Origin: Acidobacteriota bacterium
Lineage (GTDB): Bacteria > Acidobacteriota > UBA6911
Direction of reading: 5' to 3'
Length of the DNA stretch: 7,308 bases
Assembly: GCA_017860075.1 (NCBI GenBank)
Contig: JAFNAH010000063.1
Location: forward strand, 1 to 7,308
Shown here: positions 1-6,345 of the stretch, one piece after another
Layout of the letters: the number at the start of each line of letters is the position of its first letter
Numbering within the stretch: the first letter of the stretch is position 1
The notes under the pieces: model-generated
What the model saw: only the letters and a program-made list of their open reading frames with translations
Databases searched by the model: none
Told to the model about the DNA's origin: nothing
Made by a program: the position numbers and the translations under genes

Positions 1-1
1 C

Positions 2-112
2 GGCAGCTACGGTATTTGTACCCTGTGCGAAGAAGAAATCAGCGCCGCACGCCTGCAGGCGGTGCCGTGGACTTCGGTCTGTGTCGCCTGCAAGGGAAAG
101 AAAACGGCCTGA
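2..112 (+). CDS. DksA/TraR-family zinc-finger protein, C-terminal fragment
   Basis: This is the last 36 residues of a gene whose 5' part lies outside the window; it reads from base 2 to a TGA at 110-112. The fragment contains a four-cysteine zinc finger: GSYGICTLC, then RLQAVPW, then CVAC. That is the layout of the DksA/TraR C4 domain (G-x-YG-x-C-x2-C ... RL-x-A-x-P ... C-x2-C). Family members bind RNA polymerase through the secondary channel and adjust promoter responses, often together with ppGpp; short relatives also occur on phages and plasmids. The N-terminal coiled coil, with the acidic tip residues that separate true DksA from other members, is not visible, so the exact paralogue cannot be named. 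The gene ends 33 bases before a strong hairpin terminator and converges on the EamA-type gene. Family assignment is confident; the specific role is not. Confidence 0.5.
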   Translation, partial: GSYGICTLCEEEISAARLQAVPWTSVCVACKGKKTA

Positions 113-145
113 GCGCAGCAGGGGCCGGCAGGCATCGGAAATCAC

Positions 146-170
146 AAAGGCGTCCTCCCGGGACGCCTTT
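146..170. terminator. Bidirectional intrinsic terminator
   Basis: A perfect 10-bp stem (AAAGGCGTCC at 146-155 with GGACGCCTTT at 161-170) closes a 5-base loop and is followed on the + strand by a T-rich run (168-178, one C and one CTA interruption). On the - strand the stem is followed by TTTGTGATTT, also T-rich. It lies between the TGA of the DksA-like gene (112) and the TAG of the convergent transporter gene (172-174), with the - strand stop codon almost touching the stem. That position and symmetry suggest it ends both transcripts. The structure is seen directly; activity in both directions is inferred. Confidence 0.5.
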
Positions 171-171
171 T

Positions 172-1050
172 CTATTTTCCCGCTCGTCGAGCGGTTGCGA
201 GGTAGATTCCGAACAGTATCAGGCAGCCGCCGAGGCCCTTTCCCACCGTCAGCCCCTCGTTGAGAATGAAATAAGCCAGTAGGCTCGCCCCCACCGGTTC
301 TGCCAGACCGATCAGCGCAACCAGTCCGGGCGGCAGCCAACGCAGCGACCAATTGTACGTAGTGTGGCCGATACACTGCGGCACGAGGCCGACGAGAAAC
401 ATGAACAGGTGTGTTCTTGCCGGCAGTCCCCGCAGCGGCACCCCGGCGATTGCGGCGGCCGCGCCAAGCGTGAGGGCAGCCGTGCAGTAGACCGGCCAGA
501 CGTAGGCCAGCAGCGAATGTTTACGACGGGCGGTCGAACCGATCATCAGGTATACGGCCATCGCAACGGCCCCGCCCAGGGCCAGCAGGTTGCCTCGCGA
601 CGATACGGAGGACTCGGACCAGTCGCCGTGGAACACCACGACGCACCCCAGGAAGGCAACGGTGAGACCGGCCCAGAAATCACGGCCGCATGGCCGCCGA
701 AGAAGCCACTGACTCGCGATGCCGATGAAGAACGGCGCCGTGTCCACCAGCAGGACCGAACTGGCCACGGAAGTGTATGACAGGGAGGCGATCCAGAGCG
801 CAAAGTGGAGAGCCAGGGCAACGCCCGCGAACACCAGGTTTCTCCAGTCCCGCCAGGTATTCGACCGGAACTCACGCCCCGGGCCCGACATCACGAGCGG
901 TGCGAGCAGGAAGGTCGCCCAGGCGACGCGGTATGTGGCGACGGCGAGTGCGGGAGCCTCCGCAAGGCGGACAAGTACCGCCCCGCATGATACGGCGGCA
1001 ATTCCCAGGCTCATTAGAAGGCTGAGGCGCAGAGGTCCCGGACGGCCCAT
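172..1050 (-). CDS. EamA/DMT-superfamily transporter (10 TM)
   Basis: This is an inner-membrane permease of the drug/metabolite transporter superfamily, which usually exports amino acids, metabolites or small toxic compounds; the substrate cannot be read from sequence. With the chosen start it has 292 residues, normal for a two-EamA-repeat member. The first repeat spans roughly residues 10-140 (SLGIAAVSCGAVLVRLAEAP, then ATYRVAW, then DTAPFF). The second spans about 153-287 and carries the family signature around 221-265: GLVPQCIGHTTYNWSLR, LIGLAEPV and FILNE. Hydrophobic segments recur about ten times. The frame stays open upstream to an ATG at 1203, but three ATG codons in a row sit at 1048-1056 with a GGGGG at 1057-1061. 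The last of them (1050) has the best spacing, begins just before the first helix, and lies about 36 bases downstream of a predicted transcription start. The gene is divergent from the adenosyltransferase gene. Family is confident; the exact start among the three ATGs is uncertain. Confidence 0.5.
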   Translation of the reverse strand: MGRPGPLRLSLLMSLGIAAVSCGAVLVRLAEAPALAVATYRVAWATFLLAPLVMSGPGREFRSNTWRDWRNLVFAGVALALHFALWIASLSYTSVASSVLLVDTAPFFIGIASQWLLRRPCGRDFWAGLTVAFLGCVVVFHGDWSESSVSSRGNLLALGGAVAMAVYLMIGSTARRKHSLLAYVWPVYCTAALTLGAAAAIAGVPLRGLPARTHLFMFLVGLVPQCIGHTTYNWSLRWLPPGLVALIGLAEPVGASLLAYFILNEGLTVGKGLGGCLILFGIYLATARRAGK

Positions 1051-1092
1051 CATCATCCCCCATACTGCCAAAAAGGACAGGAGTGACAAAGC

Positions 1093-1121
1093 ATCATACA
1101 GAACGGCGATATTTGTGTCCT
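1093..1121 (-). promoter_or_regulatory. Predicted sigma70-type promoter for the EamA gene
   Basis: On the - strand there is AGGACA (1116-1121; 4 of 6 matches to TTGACA), a 17-base spacer, and TATGAT (1093-1098; 5 of 6 matches to TATAAT). Transcription would start near 1086 and give a leader of about 36 bases before the ATG cluster at 1048-1056. This supports the short 292-residue start over the upstream ATG at 1203. The consensus assumes a standard housekeeping sigma factor. Confidence 0.5.
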
Positions 1122-1178
1122 CACTTCCTTGCGGCAACGATCGAGCACGCTCATGAGCACTGGAGTTTCGAAAGAAGC

Positions 1179-1208
1179 GCACCAAGGTTCGCCAGACAAC
1201 CATGGTGC
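1179..1208. other. Hairpin in the divergent intergenic region
   Basis: GCACCAAGGTT (1179-1189) can pair with AACCATGGTGC (1198-1208) with one mismatch in 11 positions around an 8-base loop. It sits 78 bases upstream of the GTG of the adenosyltransferase gene. No T-run follows on the + strand; on the - strand only a weak TTCTTT lies beyond it. It could be a 5'-UTR structure of the adenosyltransferase mRNA or a protein-binding inverted repeat. It does not carry the landmarks of a cobalamin riboswitch. Confidence 0.5.
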
Positions 1209-1285
1209 CTGAGTCGCATTAACAGGTAACAGGGGCACAATTCCCGGGTGTAGACTGGACGGGGGCAGAGAGGAGAAGTCTGCGC

Positions 1286-1843
1286 GTGACGAGGATATAC
1301 ACCAAGACCGGTGACGATGGTACGACCGGATTGATCGGAGGACAGCGCGTGTCCAAAGACTCCCTTCGAATCGAAGCCTGCGGAACCGTGGACGAACTCA
1401 ACGCGCTGCTCGGCGTGATTCGCAGCCTCCCGCTGGATTCAGCGGCCGGAGAAACCCTCCTGCGCGTTCAGGATCATCTTTTCACGCTGAGCGCGAACCT
1501 CGCCGTGACGGAGGCCGCGATTCCCGCCCGACACGGCGTGCCGCCCATCACGGTTGAGCACGTCACACTTCTCGAGAAGGAAATCGATGAAATGCAGGCG
1601 GCGCTGGAGCCGCTCCGGAAGTTCATTCTCCCCGGAGGCTCCGAGGCGGCTGCCCTGCTTCACTTCGCGCGCGCGATCGCGAGGCGGGCCGAGCGCCGCT
1701 GCGTGTCACTGGCCGCCAAAGAGACCGTTGAGCCGGAGATCATTCGTTACCTGAACCGCCTTTCCGATCTCCTCTTCATGCTCGCGCGCCGTGCCAACGT
1801 CCTGGCGGGGAGAGAGGAAGTCAATCCCCGATTCGGGCGCTGA
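1286..1843 (+). CDS. PduO-type cob(I)alamin adenosyltransferase
   Basis: This cytosolic enzyme transfers the adenosyl group of ATP to cob(I)alamin to make adenosylcobalamin, the coenzyme B12 used by radical mutases, diol dehydratases and some ribonucleotide reductases. The 185-residue length is typical. The N-terminal ATP-binding signature is present (IYTKTGDDGTTGL, residues 4-16), followed by the RIEACGTVDELNALLG motif (28-43). Near the C terminus are FILPGGSEAAALLHFARAIARR (113-134), AERR (135-138) and the LNRLSDLLFMLAR helix (156-168); all match the human MMAB/PduO family. It is not the unrelated CobA/BtuR type. The start is GTG at 1286, chosen because AGGAG lies at 1271-1275, ten bases upstream, and because the TKTGDDG motif then falls at its usual position near the N terminus. 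No B12-dependent enzyme or cobalamin biosynthesis gene is visible nearby, so the partner enzyme is unknown. It converges with the GH63-like gene, leaving a 54-base gap. The gene could be called cobO-like, pduO or mmaB; I leave the symbol blank. Confidence 0.5.
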   Translation: MTRIYTKTGDDGTTGLIGGQRVSKDSLRIEACGTVDELNALLGVIRSLPLDSAAGETLLRVQDHLFTLSANLAVTEAAIPARHGVPPITVEHVTLLEKEIDEMQAALEPLRKFILPGGSEAAALLHFARAIARRAERRCVSLAAKETVEPEIIRYLNRLSDLLFMLARRANVLAGREEVNPRFGR

Positions 1844-1889
1844 TCCGCGCGTCCCGCGGCGATTGTGATCCCGGATTGCGCGCGCGAAC

Positions 1890-1907
1890 CGGCAAGCTCA
1901 CTTGCCG
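1890..1907. other. Small hairpin over the GH63-like stop codon
   Basis: CGGCAAG (1890-1896) and CTTGCCG (1901-1907) form a perfect 7-bp stem whose 4-base loop contains the TGA stop of the - strand glycosidase (1898-1900). It lies in the convergent junction with the adenosyltransferase gene. Neither side has a T-run, so a canonical intrinsic terminator is not supported. It may be a weak pause or 3'-end structure, or chance. Confidence 0.5.
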
Positions 1908-4645
1908 TGATCCGCAAGCATCCGCGCGATGAGCGCCGTCCATCCGGTCTGATGATCGGCGCCGCAACCCCGGCCGCTATCCGCGTGAAAGAACTCGTAG
2001 AACAGTACAAGGTCGCGCCAGTGAGGATCCCCGGCGAAGCGCCGGTCCGTACCGTGGATAGGCCTGCGCCCTTCCGGATCACGCAGGAACAACCGGATCA
2101 GCCGATGGCGGAGTTCGTCGGCGACTTCCTGCAGGTCCATCAGGTGTCCCGAGCCGGTAGGGCATTCGACGCGGAGCATCTCGCCATAGAAGTGATGGTA
2201 ACGCTCGAGTGCCTCAATGATCAGATAGTTCACCGGAAACCAGACCGGGCCGCGCCAATTGGAATTTCCTCCGAAGAGACCCGTATCCGATTCGCCGGGC
2301 ACGTATCCCACCCGGTATTCCTGGCCGTTGAGGTCGAATACAAAAGGGTGATCGGCATGATATTTCGACAGGGAACGTATGCCGTAGGGCGAAAGGAATT
2401 CTCGCTCATCCAGTAAGTACGCGAGGATACGCTTGAGACGCGGCTCCGAAGGGATGGCCAGCAGGTGGCGGCAGGTTCCGCCGCGTTCCAGGGTACACAT
2501 GTAGCAGATCAGGTCCGCGAGATCCGGGCGGTTTCTCAGGAACCAATCGAGGCGTTTCTTGAAACCCGGAAGCCGTTCGATGACCTCGTCCTCGAGCACC
2601 TCGACGGCGATCAGCGGCAGCAACCCGACCAGGGAACGGATGCGCAAGGGTATCGTTCTGCCGTCGACGGAGAGCTGATCGTAGAAGAACCCGTCCTCCT
2701 CGCTCCAGAGACCCGTACCGCCCTGCGAGTTTATCGCGTCCGTTATCGCCACGAAATGCTCGAAGAACTTCGAGGCCATGTCCTCAGCCGCGGGATTCTC
2801 ACGGGCAAGCTCCAGCGACATCGAGAGCATCGTGCCGCAGTAAAAAGCCATCCAGGCGGTGGCGTCCGCCTGTTCGAGGTGCCCGCCCGTGGGCAGCGGC
2901 TTGGAACGATCGAAGACACCGATGTTGTCCAGCCCCAGGAACCCCCCCTGGAAAAGGTTCTTCCCGGCGATGTCCTTGCGGTTTACCCACCAGGTGAAGT
3001 TGATCAACAGCTTCTGAAACGTGCGCGAAAGAAAAACGCGGTCACGCTCACCATGAGTGCCGGTCATCTTATAGACGCGCCAGCAGGCCCAGGCGTGAAC
3101 CGGCGGGTTGACGTCGCCGAAGGCAAACTCATAAGCCGGCATCTGGCCGTTGGGATGCATGTACCACTCGCGCAGGAGCAGCACGAGTTGCTGCTTGGCA
3201 AGCTCGGGGTCTATTTCAGCAAACGGGATCATGTGAAAAGCCAGGTCCCAGGCTGCGAACCAGGGGTACTCCCATTTGTCCGGCATGGACAGTACGTCGC
3301 GCGAATAGAAGTGGGTCCAGTCGCTGTTGCGCGCCGTGTTTCGTTCCGCGGGTGGCGGCGGCTGTTCCGGGTCCCCGGCCAGCCAGTCAGCCACGACGTA
3401 GTAGTAGAACTGCTTGCTCCAGAGAAGCCCGGCGTAGGCCTGGCGCACAATGTTGCGGGTTTCCGATGAAAGGTCCGGCGGCAACCGGCTGGCGTAGAAC
3501 TCGTCGGCCTCCCGGGCACGCGCCGAAAACACGTCGTCGAACCATCCATCGAAAACCCCCGGTCGTACATCGTCACCGCCGATTGGATGGTTGCCATCGG
3601 CGGGAGACGAAGCGGCTGCGGAAAGCCGGATCCGCAAGATGATTTCGCCGCCGGCCGGAATATCGACGGTGTAGTAGGCCGCAGCTTTGGTCCCGGTCCG
3701 CAGCGGGTTCACGGCCGCGGTGCGGCCGTGAACCACGTACTCGTGGAAGGCATCCTTCACGTGCGGCGTGTACTGCTTCGACTGGAAAAGCCGCCAGGTG
3801 TTGGTCTCGTTCTCCGTGAACAATAGACGAGGTTCCAGCTCGGGCAGGGCTGTCTCCCGGGATTGCGCGCCTGACGGTCTGAACATCGCCGGCCCAATCT
3901 CAAGACGGAAACCTCCCAGGGTCGGATGATCGCAGACGAGCAGGCGGGGGCCTTCTGCGCGCAGGGAGGGCTTGACCGTGCAGCCCTCATGCCTGCAGCC
4001 CCAGATCCAGATGTTTCGGAACCAGATGGTAGGCAAGAGGTGAAGTCTGGCTTGATCAGGGCCGCGATTGGCGGCTGTGACTCGAATAAGGATGTCCTCG
4101 GGGCCTGCCTTGGCATATTCGGCAAGAATGTCGAAATAACGACCGTCGTCGAAGACACCGGAGTCGACCAGCTCATATTCGCGGTCGTTGAGACTGCGGC
4201 GACGATTCTCCTCCACGAGCCTGGCATACGGGAATTCGCCCTGCGGATACTTGTAGAGCGCCTTCATGTAGGAGTGAGTCGGAGTGGAATCGAGGTAGAA
4301 ATAGGATTCCTTCACATCCTCCCCGTGATTTCCCTCTGTTCCGGTGAGGCCGAAGAGGCGCTCCTTGAGAATGGGATCCCGGCCATTCCACAGGGCGAGA
4401 GCGAAACAAAGGCGACATTCGCGGTCTGTGATGCCGAGCAGTCCATCCTCACCCCATCGGTATGCGCGGCTCCGGGCGTGATCGTGCGGGAAGTAGGTCC
4501 ATGCGTCACCATCGGGGGAGTAGTCTTCGCGCACAGTGCCCCACTGGCGCCCGGAGAGATAAGGTCCCCAACGCTTCCAGTTCTTCTCCCGCCGGGCGTC
4601 CTCGAGCAGTCTTTGCTCTTCAGCGGGCAGTGCGTGTCCATTCAT
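1898..4645 (-). CDS. GH63/MGH1-like glycoside hydrolase (alpha-glucosidase-like)
   Basis: This is a 915-residue protein of the bacterial GH63-related group, often annotated as glucosidase or 'MGH1-like glycoside hydrolase'. Known relatives are inverting enzymes that cleave terminal alpha-linked glucose or mannose from oligosaccharides or glycosides such as mannosylglycerate; the substrate here is unknown. The N-terminal part (about 20-370) holds the conserved blocks [56 protein letters not shown] and [10 protein letters not shown], followed by a beta-rich domain. The C-terminal (alpha/alpha)6 barrel (about 395-915) includes AAWDLAFH, where Asp467 aligns with the catalytic acid of the GH63 WDEGFH motif. 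It also includes [13 protein letters not shown] (796-808) and LFYEFFHAD, where Glu884 is the likely base, then HQTGW (898-902). No signal peptide or membrane helix is visible, so it is probably cytosolic. The ATG at 4645 was chosen over an upstream TTG (4660) because AAGGAA lies 6-7 bases before it. It is 88 bases downstream of the isomerase-fold gene on the same strand, so an operon is likely. Fold and family are confident; specificity is not. Confidence 0.5.
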   Translation of the reverse strand: MNGHALPAEEQRLLEDARREKNWKRWGPYLSGRQWGTVREDYSPDGDAWTYFPHDHARSRAYRWGEDGLLGITDRECRLCFALALWNGRDPILKERLFGLTGTEGNHGEDVKESYFYLDSTPTHSYMKALYKYPQGEFPYARLVEENRRRSLNDREYELVDSGVFDDGRYFDILAEYAKAGPEDILIRVTAANRGPDQARLHLLPTIWFRNIWIWGCRHEGCTVKPSLRAEGPRLLVCDHPTLGGFRLEIGPAMFRPSGAQSRETALPELEPRLLFTENETNTWRLFQSKQYTPHVKDAFHEYVVHGRTAAVNPLRTGTKAAAYYTVDIPAGGEIILRIRLSAAASSPADGNHPIGGDDVRPGVFDGWFDDVFSARAREADEFYASRLPPDLSSETRNIVRQAYAGLLWSKQFYYYVVADWLAGDPEQPPPPAERNTARNSDWTHFYSRDVLSMPDKWEYPWFAAWDLAFHMIPFAEIDPELAKQQLVLLLREWYMHPNGQMPAYEFAFGDVNPPVHAWACWRVYKMTGTHGERDRVFLSRTFQKLLINFTWWVNRKDIAGKNLFQGGFLGLDNIGVFDRSKPLPTGGHLEQADATAWMAFYCGTMLSMSLELARENPAAEDMASKFFEHFVAITDAINSQGGTGLWSEEDGFFYDQLSVDGRTIPLRIRSLVGLLPLIAVEVLEDEVIERLPGFKKRLDWFLRNRPDLADLICYMCTLERGGTCRHLLAIPSEPRLKRILAYLLDEREFLSPYGIRSLSKYHADHPFVFDLNGQEYRVGYVPGESDTGLFGGNSNWRGPVWFPVNYLIIEALERYHHFYGEMLRVECPTGSGHLMDLQEVADELRHRLIRLFLRDPEGRRPIHGTDRRFAGDPHWRDLVLFYEFFHADSGRGCGADHQTGWTALIARMLADHGK

Positions 4646-4661
4646 TCGTCTTTCCTTCAAG

Positions 4662-4697
4662 GCGATCGCTGTCGGGATCGGAATCGGGGTCGCAATC
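4662..4697. repeat. Degenerate hexamer tandem array A (6 units)
   Basis: Six consecutive 6-base units fit GNNRTC on the + strand, which is GAYNNC on the - strand. The first unit is GCGATC at 4662 and the last GCAATC at 4692. The array occupies the spacer between the isomerase-fold gene and the glycosidase, ending 17 bases upstream of the glycosidase ATG, so it would be part of the mRNA leader or inter-cistronic region. The purine/pyrimidine step recurs every six bases while the other positions drift. This is a degenerate microsatellite, not a CRISPR array. Confidence 0.5.
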
Positions 4698-4733
4698 GGA
4701 CGAGGCCTCCCCGGGATCTGCCCCAGTGCCGTG

Positions 4734-6161
4734 TCATGCCTCTTGAATCATTCTCAGGTTCTTGAAACGGCAGAATCGCTTCAGGTCTGGTGTTATGTCC
4801 CCATAGACAGTAGTGCGATGGAGCCCGTCCGTCCAGTTCTGCCAAAGCTTCTCGGGATCGCCGTCGATCTGAACGGTGATCTGAGTCCTGCATCCCCTGT
4901 TGCTGTCGGGCACGTCGATCACGGTACCAGTAAAGTAGATAATCCTCTCGCCGCCTGTCAGCTGCAACTGCGTCACTTTCTGGCCGAGGCGCATCCGCGC
5001 CTGGGGGACACAGCCCTCCTGCCGCTCCATGATCGTTCGCAGCCTGTAGGGCGCGGCCTGTCCGTCCGGCCCGTCCATCTTCAGCGTGCCCAGGCAATGG
5101 GCGAGAATGATCCCCTTGACTGACTCATCCATGGTCGGGTCGCTGATGAACCCGGGCCGTCCCGAGAGGCCCTGGACCAGGATGTGGGTCATCGCCGACG
5201 GAAGATCGGATTCGCAGATGCCCCCCAACCCCATGTTGTTGAGCCTGACAAACCCGACACATGGGAAAGCGGGCAACTGTCGATACATCGACCCGTAGCA
5301 GTCCACGGTGAGGCACGTGGCTTTTTCCTGCGCCAGGATCTTTTCGAACGCGAGCGCCAACTGGCACGAACGGAAAATCTCGTCGCGCGGCGGTTCGACG
5401 ACTTGTTCGGCCTGCCGGATCCAAAGCTCGGTCTCTGCCTCGGCTTCCCCGCGTCTGATCGAGTTGTAGGCGTCCATGACCGGCTGCAAACCCACCGTCT
5501 TTATCTCGGTGCCGAATTTCTCCCGGATTGACGCGAGATAGTCGCCGTCGGGCTGCCTGGTGGATACGTTGATGACCTTTGCCTCCCGGAGATGGTGAAT
5601 GGCGCGAAACGGGCGCACCGCAACTGCCAGATCGCTGAAGTTGCTGCTCAGGATGCATTCGAGCAGCGCCCCGTTTTCACCCCTCCGCAGCGCGCCGAAG
5701 TTGCTCCACTCGTGGCCGGAATAAGGTGCCGCGAACACGACCGTCGGCCGCCTGGCCTTGAGGATCTCCTCGAGGATCGGTGTGATGCCCATCGACAGGT
5801 GGATCACAAGAATCCCGTCGACATCCCTGAGCGCATCGCCGAGTTCCTTGACCTGCTCAGGCTGCGTGACGAGCTTATCGACGGAGAAGTCGACGTCGGC
5901 AAAATCGCCACGCATCCGTGTGAATTCCGTTTCGTATCGCTGAACCTCAGCGGTCAAATCGAGCTTGGGCGTGGGCCAGAGCGCTCCTGGAATTCCGGCG
6001 TAGATCTTTGCGACCCTGACCTTGGATCTGACACATCCCGGACTGATCGGAACCAGAGGGCTCGCACCTTGAATCGCAGGCCACGCCTGCCGGGCCCGGA
6101 AGCACAGCGCGCATCCTGCGGCTGTCTGCAAGAAGTCTCTTCGATTGAACTGTGGTTTCAT
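4734..6161 (-). CDS. Tat-signal protein with L-fucose/L-arabinose isomerase-like fold
   Basis: This is a 475-residue protein that I place with the L-fucose/L-arabinose-isomerase-like proteins; its reaction is unknown. The N terminus has a twin-arginine motif, NRRDFLQT (residues 6-13), followed by a short hydrophobic stretch (14-21), which suggests export of the folded protein by the Tat pathway. The middle region contains Rossmann-like segments: [12 protein letters not shown] (114-125), [15 protein letters not shown] (138-152) and [10 protein letters not shown] (191-200). The C-terminal half matches the isomerase pattern: LTVDCYG (284-290), CESDLPSAM (316-324), [12 protein letters not shown] (334-345), LAHC (353-356) and, near the end, LHRTTVYGD (447-455) with RFC (462-464). 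In that superfamily acidic residues and a late histidine bind the metal; Glu317, Asp319 and His448 are candidates here. The start is ATG at 6161, with GGGAGG (6169-6174) at good spacing. It lies immediately upstream of the GH63-like gene on the same strand. Real isomerases of this fold are cytosolic, so a Tat leader is unusual; it may be a binding or lyase-like relative. Confidence 0.5.
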   Translation of the reverse strand: MKPQFNRRDFLQTAAGCALCFRARQAWPAIQGASPLVPISPGCVRSKVRVAKIYAGIPGALWPTPKLDLTAEVQRYETEFTRMRGDFADVDFSVDKLVTQPEQVKELGDALRDVDGILVIHLSMGITPILEEILKARRPTVVFAAPYSGHEWSNFGALRRGENGALLECILSSNFSDLAVAVRPFRAIHHLREAKVINVSTRQPDGDYLASIREKFGTEIKTVGLQPVMDAYNSIRRGEAEAETELWIRQAEQVVEPPRDEIFRSCQLALAFEKILAQEKATCLTVDCYGSMYRQLPAFPCVGFVRLNNMGLGGICESDLPSAMTHILVQGLSGRPGFISDPTMDESVKGIILAHCLGTLKMDGPDGQAAPYRLRTIMERQEGCVPQARMRLGQKVTQLQLTGGERIIYFTGTVIDVPDSNRGCRTQITVQIDGDPEKLWQNWTDGLHRTTVYGDITPDLKRFCRFKNLRMIQEA

Positions 6162-6168
6162 ATGATTT

Positions 6169-6174
6169 CCTCCC
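6169..6174 (-). promoter_or_regulatory. Ribosome binding site of the Tat-signal gene
   Basis: GGGAGG on the - strand ends seven bases before the ATG at 6161. It is the strongest Shine-Dalgarno match in the window and fixes this start, which in turn supports the twin-arginine leader being a true N terminus. Confidence 0.5.
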
Positions 6175-6213
6175 GCACTCCCAAAATATCACAATCCGCG
6201 GTCTTTGGGTGTA

Positions 6214-6227
6214 GCCCTGCACAGGGC
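6214..6227. promoter_or_regulatory. 14-bp inverted repeat, candidate operator
   Basis: GCCCTG (6214-6219) and CAGGGC (6222-6227) form perfect 6-bp arms around a 2-base centre. The repeat lies 53-66 bases upstream of the Tat-signal gene start, in the spacer shared with the divergent TauE/SafE gene. Its size and position fit a dimeric regulator site, but no cognate regulator is in the window and no convincing -35/-10 pair could be matched next to it. Confidence 0.5.
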
Positions 6228-6250
6228 AAGACGTGTGTCTGTATCCTCAC

Positions 6251-6286
6251 CTGGACCAGGACGTGGACCTGGACTTAGACCTGGAC
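6251..6286. repeat. Degenerate hexamer tandem array B (6 units)
   Basis: Six consecutive units on the + strand fit NNRGAC, and three are exactly CTGGAC (6251, 6269, 6281). Partial units may continue the pattern at both ends (CCTCAC before, CTCAC after). The array lies in the divergent spacer between the Tat-signal gene and the TauE/SafE gene, 60 bases before the latter's ATG. Like array A it has a 6-base period, six units, and GAC/GAT as the conserved triplet, but a different variable part. Confidence 0.5.
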
Positions 6287-6293
6287 CTCACAT

Positions 6294-6322
6294 CTGCCGC
6301 AGACTACTTGCATACCTGCCGC
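6294..6322 (+). promoter_or_regulatory. Direct repeat CTGCCGC x2 upstream of the TauE/SafE gene
   Basis: CTGCCGC occurs at 6294-6300 and 6316-6322, so the two copies are 22 bases apart, close to two helical turns. The second copy is inside a small inverted repeat (ATACC at 6312-6316, GGTAT at 6324-6328). Both lie within 52 bases of the predicted ATG at 6346. Same-face spacing fits a transcription factor site, but short G+C-rich words recur by chance in this genome. Confidence 0.5.
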
Positions 6323-6345
6323 GGGTATAGCAAAGTCCAGCCGAC

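Noticed and set aside
1051..1203. N-terminal extension of the EamA transporter from an ATG at 1203
   Set aside because: The extension would add 51 residues that the family lacks, would begin inside a hairpin stem, and would cover the predicted promoter at 1093-1121. The ATG cluster at 1048-1056 with GGGGG upstream is better.
1051..1285. Cobalamin riboswitch upstream of the adenosyltransferase gene
   Set aside because: The conserved B12-box word GCCACTG and the other core blocks are absent from this spacer on the + strand.
2465..3469. 334-codon open frame on the + strand opposite the glycosidase
   Set aside because: It lies wholly antisense to the GH63-like gene, which has many recognisable motifs in exactly this region. 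The frame is kept open by high GC, and its translation resembles no family.
4662..4697. CRISPR array
   Set aside because: The units are 6 bases long with no spacers, so this is a tandem microsatellite-like repeat.
3926..4765. 279-codon open frame on the + strand opposite the glycosidase start and the Tat-signal gene end
   Set aside because: It is antisense to two well-supported genes, crosses their spacer and hexamer array, and shows no recognisable domain.
5592..6278. 228-codon open frame on the + strand
   Set aside because: It is antisense to the Tat-signal gene. Its C-terminal WTRTWTWT run is only the translation of hexamer array B.
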